Of a stretch of DNA of 64,000 nucleotides, positions 36,701-45,400 are shown piece after piece. The position numbers were made by a program, and so were the translations under genes. The DNA comes from Aspidiotus rigidus (lineage: Eukaryota > Arthropoda > Insecta > Hemiptera > Diaspididae): assembly GCA_035079385.1 (NCBI GenBank), contig JAVHKY010000028.1, forward strand, positions 372,001 through 436,000. Direction: 5' to 3'. Numbering within the stretch: position 1 is the stretch's first letter; the number at the start of each line of letters is the position of its first letter. The notes below the pieces were generated by a model, which ran no database searches, was not told the origin of the DNA, and saw nothing but the letters and a program-made list of their open reading frames with translations.

Positions 36701-39700
36701 GGAAAGTGCAACCTACGGCGAAGATCCATGGCATGTCGCCCTTTACAAGATATGGCCGAAAAACAAGGATCCGGTGCTTCTCTGTGGTGGATCGCTTATA
36801 TCAACATCTGTGGTACTTTCAGGTAAATATTTTAATACTGATTTCAAACAAGATTAATAAGATATTTTTTCATCATTTATTTACGATTTTCTCTCACCAA
36901 TCATTAAGAAAGTTTATTTTTATTTACTCATTTTATTGTGATTTTCATTCCTCTTGGCGCGAGATTCTCGCGATTACGATGGATACAATGTGACGAGAAC
37001 TCTGAATTTTCAATCTCTATAACTGTTTCGTCTGAAGATTTAGCACTAGTAGTAGATTCAAGGACATTAGGGTTGGATGGCGTAGAGGTACATGGCTCAC
37101 ACACGTCATATTCGGGGTGCTTTTTCTTCATTACAAAACGATCCATGAGAAATACGAGTAAATAGTTATCGAAAATTGAAAAATCACCAACTCATTAATT
37201 CAAACACGACGTGAAGTTGCACTAACATTAGCTCTTCCTTGCCCGGACTCGTGCAATCATGCATGATTCTCTATCACTACAAGTTTTATTTTCTGTCTTT
37301 TTATCGCCCTAATCATGAAGTTCTTTTCCAAGTCTGAACTTGTTATAGAAATACGATTAGGCTAATTCCTGCATGAATCATCAATTATGATGATTGATAT
37401 TGGTTCTGTTTCTGTAGTAATTTTTTGCGAGAAAGGAAATCGATTTTCAAGGGTTAAGCACATTTTCATCATTTTTTATAGGGGGGTAAATAATGTCAGG
37501 GGGGTCATTGACCCATTTAACCCTCCCCCCCCCCCCGTAGGTACGGCCCCGAGCGAGAAAGAAACTATTTCTCCCCCTTTTCTTATTAAGAACATCAACC
37601 GGTCTTGAGATAAGTTCACTGGCAACTGTCTAATTATTGAATCGAGATAAATGAATCAATTAGTCCCAGCGGGGGTATCATTCCCAACAAAAAAATCCCG
37701 CACTAATGCTCGTCTAATCAAGAACATCGGAGAGCTGTACAGAGTGATGGAACAAGGCCGCTTTCGAATCATTCATTGATAATTAGCCGCCAACGCATTT
37801 GATGCAAGGCATTCGAATAATAAGAAGAAAGATCCTAAACCACTTTCTCTCCTCAAATACCAATTTTTCCCTCCTACATCACTCTTGTACTCCGACATTG
37901 AATTTGACCTGTGTCATTCTTTCATCAATTCATCTCTTTTTCTCTTCCACAGCCACCTCATCAAAAAACTCTGATTCTCTTCCTTCACAATCCTACCTCG
38001 TCTCCTGCAGATAAGGAAACCCTATTCTCTCCATTCCACCTCTACTTTCACAATACTTTCAAATTCTAACCCGCGAAATTGGAATACTTCTTGACCATAA
38101 TTTTGATCAAATCTAACCTGAACCCTTCACATTGAAAAAAGTCGCATCAGATTCTTCTTTTATTGTGCATGTTGTTACGCTTGAAAGCAAATCTGAATCC
38201 CAACACATTACGTGCATTCTCATCACATTCGCTTTTGTTTGTTTATACTTTAGCTGCGCATTGTTTCTATGACCGCAATAAGAAGAAACTTGAAACAAAT
38301 GAATCCATGTACGAAATTTATGCTGGAAAATATATGAGAGAGTACACCGTGACAAATGACGCGGCAGATGAAGCGGAAAAGTTTAAAAAAAAATATGAAG
38401 TAAACCATCAAATTAATAGTAGATTACTGTACAGTGGCGGTAAGTTGACGATAAACGACCAGCTACGAGTGCAGGTTTGAGGAACGAGCGGAGCGAGTGA
38501 AGCAACTGCACGAGTCCCTGGTCGTTTATCGTTAACTTGCCAAGACTGCCAGTACGCTATTTTATTGTATACAGGTTAGGTAAGTGCCGAATCCTCTTCG
38601 TTCACGTGACGTCACTTCGATAGTGCGCGATATTCTGCGATAGTATCATGCAATGGTGCTTAGAACATTATCGACTCCCATGAGAATACACAGGGAACAT
38701 TTCGATCAGGTGTTAGTATTTCAAAATGAGAAATAAATAAGGAATTCAACGTTGATAATCAAGATCTGGAAGATCTCAAGTATTTAAAAATGTATTTTTC
38801 GTTTCTCACTTTATTCTTCTATTCAAATATGAGCAAATGATCGAATTCAATTTTTCTTCTTATGGAAAAGTCCGTGTAAAAAAAGTTTGTTTACTTTCCC
38901 TAAGCACCATCGATCACAAATCTCGAAATTATTTTGAATACAACGATGCTGTGACGTAGGCGTGAACGAAGAGGATATCAGTTCTCTTCGCACGTTTTGC
39001 TGTTTTGCGTTCATCCGTGCAAAGTGCAAGAATGAGAAGTAAAAAACACCTCGAATATCCAACGAGCTTCGTTAGCCCAGTTGGTAGAGCGATGGACACC
39101 TAACCAAAGTGACGCGGGTTCAAATCTCGGTAGCGCAGATATGGTAAAACTCATTAATGCCCTAGGAAATTAAAGAGAACTGATCAGCCAATCAGAGACC
39201 GATTACTGCGCCCAGTTCCCGCGAGGCATTAAAATGTCACTTACATTCATGTGTAGAGAACTGGTATGAGGCATTTACCTAACCTGTATACAATAAAAGT
39301 ACATAATTGATAACAGAAAGACAATAATATTTTCCTCTTGATTTTTTTACCTACCCATTCTAAATATAGATTCAAAACTTGATCTACTATCCAAATCAAT
39401 ATAATCCGGAGCTAAATGATCACTTTGGAGCTGACATAGTTCTTATCGTCTTGAAGAAGCCGGTTACCATTAATGAATACATAAGACCAGTTTGTCTTGA
39501 TTGGGATAACTCCATTTTTGGGTCTAGAAACAGTGAAAATCTGACAACAGGTCGCGTAAGTATAAAGTACAAATATATTCCATAGAAATGACCATCAAAA
39601 AGCAACTTTTTGTGTGGCAGCATTTTTGGTGAATTGTCCTTTAGTGCGATGGTGTCTGTCATGGCGATCACTTGGATCACATGCCCACTCTTCAACTAAG

Positions 39701-40383
39701 TGAATTATTTTACAGAAAAAAATCCAATGAATTTATTTTATTCTTCACAATAAGGCCTATTTCTTCTATCTCATACTTTCGTATCAAGAACCATTGCACT
39801 ATCAACGTTCAATTACTTGTACTCATGATGACTGTTTGGTACAATACTTTACACGGGGGCCTATATGTCTACCCCTGTAATTATAATCGTGTATCAAGGT
39901 ACTTGTGCGAAGAAGATTTTACCATTGTAAGTCATATATTTTGTAGGTCGTTGGATGGGGAGTAACTTCTGATAAGAACTGGAAATCTGGTAGCGAAGTT
40001 CTAATGACCACTAGACTGCAGTACTTGAGTTATAAGGAATGCACAGGAAGAACCAAGTACTTGAACATCGATCACTTTTGCGCAGGAGATGACATAGGTA
40101 TTCCCCATCACTCCTATGACGAAACTTAGGATCACCAACCCTGACTCGTGTAGAATTTTCAGCACTGGAAAACTCTCTTATTCCAGGTTCAAGCGTCACA
40201 AGGGGTGACAGTGGAGGAGGTTTGGTATTCAAATTCGAAAATCGGTATTACATTCGCGGTTTGGTTAGCACAAAATCTCCTCGTCCGAGCTCAACCAACA
40301 CAGAATTCACTCCCGTAGATTCGTCCATTTCAAAGTTTACAGATATAGCTTTCTATATATCTTGGATTCGAGAGTATGTTTGA
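27693..40383 (+). CDS. modular secreted serine protease, copy A (10 exons, 1,709 aa)
   Basis: CDS joins 27,693-27,747; 28,745-29,776; 30,270-31,286; 32,969-33,985; 35,255-36,364; 36,604-36,822; 38,254-38,399; 39,370-39,555; 39,947-40,097; 40,187-40,383. All introns are GT-AG, and frame and phase are consistent throughout (5,130 nt including the stop). Domain order: signal peptide (1-18), four related modules (19-362, 363-701, 702-1040, 1041-1410), then an interdomain cysteine in CGLP (C1413), a zymogen activation site and a chymotrypsin-fold S1 domain with H1486, D1554 and S1653. The catalytic domain resembles ModSP/HP14 initiator proteases of insect immunity (LCGGSLIS, IRPVCLDWD, GDSGGGLVF, YYIRGLVS). 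The N-terminal modules are not the LDLa/Sushi modules of that family. Expected: secreted, N-glycosylated zymogen. Substrate and role are inference only. The paralogue at 42,358-57,770 supports the model exon by exon. Confidence 0.85.
27941..28497. mobile_element. 557-bp inverted-repeat element (MITE-like) in copy A intron 1
   Basis: Terminal inverted repeats of about 31 bp start CGACGGTGTGGAATAAAAAC at 27,941 and end with GTTTTTATTCCACACCGTCG at 28,497. The interior repeats GACTTACGTG-type motifs several times. Copy B lacks the insert at the matching place (about 44,528-44,550), so it inserted after the gene duplication or was lost from B. No coding capacity. Confidence 0.75.
28745..29776 (+). 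CDS. copy A exon 2: module 1
   Basis: Phase 1-1 exon, acceptor TTTTTACAG, donor GTACGT. It begins ISFFEDKQCNGKRSEYTLED and CVNLDSEW, then CVSLFTRFGCRGN and KVNFDEKTASFRKC. These look like two Greek-key motifs of a beta/gamma-crystallin domain (x-FFED..C.G.....L, then CV.L....C.G...). A second, more diverged pair follows (VKSGECVRFP, CFMMYNNTNC, SFRTC). The C-terminal part carries SPCNTSCPKLFYNGS, EYNFWTSF, FEQRVKRS and FISWDF, then Leu-rich, probably helical sequence. Bases 29,428-29,812 are identical to copy B. Confidence 0.85.
30270..31286 (+). CDS. copy A exon 3: module 2
   Basis: Phase 1-1 exon, acceptor TTTCACTAG, donor GTGAGT. The same layout as module 1: CVNLRPYW, GCVTVYTMADCRGDSENF, LGRVNFDKNISSFKKC, a second Greek-key-like pair around VRSGDCKTLPDEW, then GQCNSSCPKFLYNGS, EYNFWMYLFSI, FQERVKHS and FISWDFF, then a charged helical tail with VHEERSEQRKKFF. 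Several N-glycosylation sequons (for example NIS, NNSS-type, NAT). Near-identical to copy B exon 3. Confidence 0.85.
31722..32718. mobile_element. ~1-kb insertion in copy A intron 3
   Basis: Absent from the same intron of copy B, where the flanks CACATCATCA and TTTGATTCAAATTTC are joined at about 48,420. The insert contains two diverged direct repeats near 32,470-32,560 and 32,640-32,715 (TTATGTAAACACRTCCRCCGA, then TAGTCAAMAAATTCT). No transposase is seen. Its identity as a transposable element is inferred from presence/absence between copies. Confidence 0.5.
32969..33985 (+). CDS. copy A exon 4: module 3
   Basis: Phase 1-1 exon, acceptor TATTTTACAG, donor GTGAGT. Contains CVNLPSNWTNK, GPCISMYKLRNCKGVF, EVASFKKC, SGECVPVNQS, CYTLFMGPACTGKS, then APCKSSCPKYLYKNS, EYNYWILFFSIF, RREFEERVKQS and GLISWNFF, and a tail with KVHQERTKQLAEE. 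It is the most divergent of the four modules in the first Greek-key segment but keeps the cysteine pattern. Confidence 0.85.
33986..35254. other. copy A intron 4
   Basis: GTGAGT...TAG intron with no gene. Its 3' part (about 34,960-35,254) aligns with both sides of the large insertion in copy B intron 4 and so preserves the pre-insertion sequence. Contains an (AT)n microsatellite at 35,142-35,164. Confidence 0.6.
35255..36364 (+). CDS. copy A exon 5: module 4
   Basis: Phase 1-1 exon, acceptor CATGGTAG, donor GTGAGT. This is the most crystallin-like module: CVNLQPQWTNK, GQCVTLYVKPDCTGEAEDVY, LGEVNLHNRVSSFQKC, then FYFTLYDFENYTGVYKEF, VKSDECKPLPEKWYKR, QCYILYEGKNCNGKKLYL and SSVQLC. These give four Greek-key-like motifs in two domains, with an Asp/Tyr/Gly-rich insertion in the third. 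The C-terminal domain has RPCSSICPRFLYIGS, EYLFWTHFFTI, FEERVKRS and FISWDFL, then a helical tail. Confidence 0.85.
36604..36822 (+). CDS. copy A exon 6: activation segment and start of S1 domain
   Basis: Phase 1-1. Encodes DFCGLPR (the interdomain Cys, C1413, expected to pair with C1574 in RPVC), a 22-residue linker, then RPY|VYNGESATYG, where trypsin-like zymogens have R|IVGG. Cleavage is thus predicted after Tyr1439. PWHVALYK and LLCGGSLIS follow (C1471, equivalent to Cys42). The linker is nine residues longer than in copy B. Confidence 0.8.
36928..37146 (-). pseudogene. possible transposase N-terminus remnant in copy A intron 6
   Basis: A 72-codon minus-strand frame begins MDRFVMKKKH and is Ser/Thr/Glu-rich. 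Short starts of the MDKFLxK type, followed by low-complexity acidic sequence, are common in hAT-related transposase-like genes. The segment has no counterpart in copy B, consistent with a mobile insertion. No zinc finger or catalytic region is visible, so the assignment is weak. Confidence 0.3.
38254..38399 (+). CDS. copy A exon 7: catalytic His exon
   Basis: Phase 1 to 0. With the last base of exon 6 it encodes AAHCFYDRNKKK, giving the LSAAHC motif with catalytic H1486 and C1487. YEIYAGKYMREY and an acidic/lysine-rich loop ending KKKYE follow. Donor GTAAAC. Confidence 0.85.
38429..38555. repeat. foldback element in copy A intron 7
   Basis: Arms GTAC...GGTAAGTTGACGATAAACG and CGTTTATCGTTAACTTGCC...GTAC are imperfect inverted repeats around a GGAACGAGCGGAGCGAGTG centre. 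The matching intron of copy B is only 80 bp and lacks it. GAGCGGAGCG-type centres recur at 51,380, 51,560 and 56,360. Confidence 0.65.
38560..39298. mobile_element. 739-bp terminal-inverted-repeat element carrying a tRNA-like unit
   Basis: Left end TTTTATTGTATACAGGTTAG at 38,560 and right end CTAACCTGTATACAATAAAA at 39,298 form a 29-bp inverted repeat with one mismatch. No transposase is present. It lies in copy A intron 7 and is missing in copy B, so it is a post-duplication insertion. A tRNA-like sequence with pol III A and B boxes lies inside it at 39,064-39,138. Confidence 0.75.
39064..39138 (+). ncRNA. tRNA-like sequence (SINE-head or tRNA pseudogene)
   Basis: TTAGCCCAGTTGGTAGAGC (39,072-39,090) matches a tRNA D-arm/A box, and GGGTTCAAATC (39,116-39,126) matches the T-loop/B box at the right distance. 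The anticodon stem is imperfect and the acceptor ends do not pair, so it cannot be a functional tRNA. It is better read as a tRNA-derived promoter captured in the surrounding inverted-repeat element. Confidence 0.6.
39370..39555 (+). CDS. copy A exon 8: catalytic Asp exon
   Basis: Phase 0-0. Encodes IQNLIYYPNQYNPEL, GADIVLIVLKKPV (catalytic D1554) and YIRPVCLDWDNS (C1574, equivalent to Cys122), ending TTGR. Donor GTAAGT. The DIVLI and IRPVCLDWD blocks are typical of ModSP/HP14-like proteases. Confidence 0.85.
39947..40097 (+). CDS. copy A exon 9: S1 domain middle
   Basis: Phase 0 to 1. Encodes VVGWGVTSDKNW, LQYLSYKECTGR and IDHFCAGDDI (cysteines equivalent to 168 and 182). Donor GTATTC. Copy B has three extra residues after TSD. 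Confidence 0.85.
40187..40383 (+). CDS. copy A exon 10: catalytic Ser exon and C-terminus
   Basis: Phase 1 acceptor TTATTCCAG, stop TGA at 40,381. Encodes GSSVTRGDSGGGLVF with catalytic S1653, then YYIRGLVSTKSPRP and FTDIAFYISWIREYV. The usual Cys191 before GDSGG is absent (T/R instead), and no partner Cys220 appears downstream, so this disulfide is missing in both paralogues. GDSGGG in place of GDSGGP matches ModSP-type enzymes. Confidence 0.85.
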
Positions 40384-40474
40384 TCCATTCCATCATTCAC
40401 GATGAATATTTCTGCTCAGAGAAGAAAATGTAGTATTTTACTCGTGCAACATATTTTAAGAATGAAAAGATACA

Positions 40475-40545
40475 AATAAATTGTGGTACATATGTTAATT
40501 GTGTTCTAGTAATTTCTTGTATTTGAGATTGCTGTATTCAATAAA
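40475..40545 (+). promoter_or_regulatory. candidate polyadenylation signals of copy A
   Basis: AATAAA at 40,475-40,480 and again at 40,540-40,545, about 95 and 160 nt after the stop codon. Copy B keeps the first one (57,844-57,849). Confidence 0.5.
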
Positions 40546-41394
40546 AAGAATCATTGAACCAAGCCATCAATAGCCAAAATAATAAAGAAAATCAAATAAC
40601 AAACTGAGAAGGGCGGGTTGACACAAACAGCATTACAATTCCTTCAAGCATATTTGTTAGTACTCCTTCCACAGGGAAGACCAAACACGACCATTGAGTC
40701 CTTTTTTTTATCAAGGGTGGAATTCAACTATCGCCCTTTCGAAGTAGATTTCAAAATTGGATGAGATTCAACTCGCTCTAATGATCGACCCTTCTTCCTT
40801 ATAGCCCAAAATATACGACATTGGACTTTTGCCCCATGAAAATGGCTCAAAATATTTTTCCTACGCATGTAGATAACTGCTCGCTGCATAGGTCCCTACC
40901 ATAGACCTCTTATTTTAAAGCTAGTCAGACTAACATACTGTGAAAGTCGACGAAAATAAATTACGTTAGACTTGAAACATGATCTTCATTTATTTGGCTC
41001 TGCCAGAAATTTTTTTTTTTCTAGAAGGGGTTTTACGGGATGGAAATGCCAGTGATGAGGTTTTCAGTGGAGTAGTTGAAGTGAATACGCTGTTCGTACA
41101 GACGTTTTCAACTGTAAAAATCGTTTTTTCAGAACGCGTTCATCAAAATCCGGCTCAATTACTTTTGCACAAAAAACTAAATATTGAGAAATTGATTTTT
41201 TTTCTAATAATCTAAAAAAATTGAATTTAAAAATAAGGTTGAAGAAATTGAACTACCTGGGAAAGTTTAAAAGAGTGTTATGAGAAATGAAAAATTTGAA
41301 TTCTTTAAAAAGATAAAAAAACTCACTTTTAAAAAATTTGAGGAAAAAGGTAGATCGCCGTAAAAGTACGCAATTTCCTAATAGACAAACTTCT
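40546..41394. other. 3' flank of copy A and duplication junction
   Basis: Non-coding. Aligns with 57,940-58,840 downstream of copy B (for example ATGCCAGTGATRAGGTTTTC) until about 41,345. Sequence matching the start of copy B's unit begins at about 41,399, so the tandem junction lies near 41,345-41,399. 40,977-41,022 shares a 44-bp block (TTCATTTATTTGGCTMTGCC, then AGAAATTTTTT) with 51,753-51,796. Confidence 0.6.
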
Positions 41395-41398
41395 TCTG

Positions 41399-42357
41399 AC
41401 ATCAGGGTCATTACAATTGGCAATAGTATTCGTTTTGATGTTTACAAATCTCTTGACCCGATTGATTCCTATAAGAGATACCCATGGAGTAGAGATATTC
41501 AAGTAAATGAGAAAGAAACACAATATATTAAATAAAAGTTCTAGCACACGTTTTTAAACTTTTGGTCTCATTCACAATTAGCAAGACAATAAAGTTTGCT
41601 CCTCGATTTTTTTTTGCGGGAGTCAAGAGATTCGTAAGCCACCTTTAGACGTACACAGGAATTTGTCCATTATGAATTGATATCGGGTTACCGCTTTCGT
41701 GTTTCCGATCAACCGTCTACTCGCGAACAGTAAACCAGAACAGCTAATCTCTATCGTTTTAAAAGATTCTCAAAACCTCACCAAAAAATCTGATTTTCAG
41801 CTCATCTGAATGCTGATGACAAGGGCTACAACTTTTGTTCTATACATTTTTCTCTCAAAAATGATATTATTAAAAGAAAAAATTGATTAATTTCACACTA
41901 AACTGTCGTCTTTTGCTGTATGTACACGTAAAGCTGCGAAACTTGCTTCTATAGCGAATAACCGCATGCTAAAAGCCGTGTGAGGAGTGGGGATGAAGAA
42001 TTTAGGTAAACGATTTTTTATAATATAAGGAAGAAGTATCATAGAGAAGATGGAATAAATCTTCTCAGTGCTCGAGCTCATTAGAAATTCTAATTTGTTT
42101 GGGTTACTTGATCATAAAACCTAAGAAATGACGGTTCACTCTGGTATAAGTTTTCTAGCATATATGATCATATGAGGGAAAACCCACTTCCATCAACATT
42201 TCTGGCCCTGACTTCAGAAATTGTTTTTTAACTCATACGACAATAACTTCTACCGAAGTCGCCATGAATATTGGATACGGTACCGTAGTATATTATTTGT
42301 ATATTATTAATTAAACATGTTACAATGTAGTGCACGCAACTCTTCCATAGTTTCGAT
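41399..42357. repeat. 5' flank of copy B, duplicate of ~26,365-27,692
   Basis: Alignable with the upstream DNA of copy A, with indels. Presumed promoter region of the copy B gene. Shares the conserved blocks just before the start codon. Confidence 0.6.
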
Positions 42358-42412
42358 ATGAATTCTTTTTCGACTTTATTGGTTTTTATTATTGCAATAA
42401 ACTTCACATCGG
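42358..42412 (+). CDS. copy B exon 1: signal peptide
   Basis: MNSFSTLLVFIIAINFTS plus one base, donor GTAAGA. Conserved in length, hydrophobicity and phase with copy A exon 1. Confidence 0.75.
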
Positions 42413-45400
42413 GTAAGATTTCTACAATAATTATACTCTTATCTATACTTTGTTTTATGGGAAAGTCTTGTTCATCAATAAAATGAGTAAAAACCACTCA
42501 AATTTTCGTCATTCATTTTCCACGTGCCGGAAATCCGCGATCGTCAGGTGGGGCAAAAATGAAATAAAATTACGTTTTGTAAGAAGAAAGTTGATGATAA
42601 GACTTTTTATCCCATCGAAAAGTAGTGAAACGTGTTCAGTAAACTCTCCTCTACATTCTCATTCTTATAAAGAACAAAACGAATCTATTTTTCCCCGAGT
42701 TTTTACAATGAATATGATTGTGTTCACTAATCACCCACTAAAATGGGGTAAAAAGTGAACTCTACGGGGCAAAAGATGAACGGGTATTTCTTACGAGGGA
42801 AAAAATGTTCACTTTTTGCCGCATAAAAAATCGTCACGAAAATAACACGTTCACTTTTTTACCCCCATTGGTAGTTCACTTTTTGGCCCATTTATTTCAC
42901 ATATCCGAGCCCCTTGGTAGGTCAAGATTTACCAGATTTCAAAAACACATGAAGGAAGCCCATGATTCAATTGAGAAATAATGACGACATCGCGAGAAAT
43001 TGACTTTTCATTTCGAATGCGAGAGTTTTTTCTTTCTGAAAAAATAAGGTTTTGGCGGGGAACCCGCTATCCCTTTTGTTGGGGCTACTTTCAGGAAATT
43101 TTCGTCCGCGAGCGAATTTGATGACGTCACGTAGAGGGGGGGGGGCTTGGAGAAATTAATTGACCCTTGAGCTATACATGATAGGAAGGGGACAGAAAAA
43201 TTTCAACCTCCGAGCTATATGTTATAAGGGAGGAGGGGCAGCTTAGGAAGATTTCGACTTTCGAGCTATATTATGATAGAAGGGGGACTTGAAAAAATTT
43301 TATCCTCTAAACCATATATAATAGGATTCAACATTTTTTCAAGTTTAGAAAAATTTTATTCTCCAAGCTATATGTACACAATAGCAGTCAAAATTTTTCC
43401 AAGTTTCTCGTCGGACGGCACACGGCGGATATATGATAGGAGGGGACTTGGTAAAATTTCGACTCTCGAGCTGATAGGAGAGGGACTTGAATAATTTCGA
43501 CCTGTAAACTATATGTATATGACATGAGAGGGACTTAGAAAAAGCGACGGCTTCCTTAACGAAGCTAAACAAGGAACGCAGGGCACCTGTTTTATGGGTC
43601 AAATAAATTTGGTATTGAGAATTCAAGGAAACCTGGACCTAATATAAGCCTAGTATAATATAGTTTCGGAGTCTAAATTTTTCGAATCTCGAGCTATATA
43701 TGATAGAAGGGAGACTTAAAAAAATTCCCATCACATATGGCTCGCGAGTCGAAAGTTTTCTAGGTCCCTCTCCTATCGTATATAGCTCGAGAGTCGAAAT
43801 TTTTCTGAGTTTTTTGTTGGACGGCGCACGGCAAATTTATCAAAAAGCCCCCCATAGAACAGGTTCCCTGTTAAAATTTCGACTCTCGAGTTATACTATT
43901 TGATAGGAGGGGGACTTGGAAAAATGTCCACTCTCAAGCCCCTTCTCATCATATAGATTGGAAGTTGAAATTTTTTCAATCCCCCCTCCTATCATAATTA
44001 GCACGAGTCTCGAAATTTCAACAGGGAACCTGTTCTATGCGGGCTTTTTGAGAAATTTACAGGGCGCCGTCCAGCAAAAACCTTGGAAAAATTTCGACTC
44101 TCGAGCTATAGTGGAGCGACTTAGAAAAATTTCGACTCTCGAGCTATATATGATAGGAGGGCGACTTGGAAAAATTTCAACTGTCGAGCTATATATGATA
44201 GGAATTTTTTCAAGTCCCCCTTCTATCATATATAGCTCGAGAGTCGAAATTTTTCCAAGTTTTTTGCTGGACGGCGGACGGCGCACAGAAAATGTCTCTC
44301 AAGAAACATTTTTTTCTTCCCCATTGCCATTTTCCAAAATGAAAGTGGAATAGTTGCCCTACACATTAGCGTTGGAAATTCCTTCTAAAACTCTTTCTGA
44401 ACAAAAATAAACTACCGTATCGTTCACTTTTTGCCCCTAAAAATTGCGGTTCACTTTTCGCCCCACCTGACCTTAAATAGATTGAGAAATAACACAATTT
44501 TCAGCACCTGATATTATATAACGAAGATACATATTATAGGCAAAATTCAATCATGTTAATATAAATTCGCTACTGTATTGAAGTACAATTTATGGAAAAA
44601 ATTAATTTTCCTATAGGTACGATTGCGTCACCGGGTGAAAAAAATGGGCTAGTACTTCATTTGCACACCCTAAAACTTTCTGTTTCTAAACACTTCCCAC
44701 TTATAAATTCATACAACCCACAAGAAAGCTACTAATAAAAGAATTCCGCTCTCTTCTATGTATATTTCCATACCTTTTTACAGGTGCGCGACGAGAAATA
44801 TCATTTTTCGAAGACGAACAGTGCAATGGTGAACGAAGTGAGTACACATTAGAGGATGAGTGCGTAAATCTTGATTCGGAGTGGGTGAATAGAGCAAGTT
44901 CATTCTGTTCGAATAGCCTGTGTGTATCTCTCTTCACGAGATCCGGGTGCAGAGGAAATTCAAAAAATATCTACACCCTTCTAGGCGACAACAAGTTCTT
45001 GGCCAAGGTTAACTTTGACGAGAAAACCGCATCCTTTAGAAAATGCTCATCGGAAGTGGAAATCCAATCTGGTATGTCACCAATTTTTCGTATGGATTCG
45101 TACCCTGAAGAACCAACTTTTTCACCGATTGAGGTTAAAAGTGGAGAATGTGTAAGATTCCCGAAAAATTCCACCGATCAATATGTTTTTAAAGAAGAGG
45201 CTCATTGCTTCATGATGTACAACAATACTAATTGCTCAAAACACGCCAGAGAATACTTTAATATGGATTATGATGAACCCACGACTAGAATGGATGTAGT
45301 TCGCAGCTTGGCTATAAAATCTTTTCGAACGTGCGAACTAAGTTTTATTTCACCGTGCAATACTTCATGTCCCACGTTGTTTTACAATGGTAGCGACGAA

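Noticed and set aside
39064..39138. Functional tRNA gene
   Set aside because: A and B boxes are present, but the acceptor stem does not pair and the anticodon stem is one base short, so it is a tRNA-derived relic.
43273..44353. Several 70-145-codon frames in copy B intron 1
   Set aside because: Same minisatellite family inside a mobile insertion. No domain or splice support.
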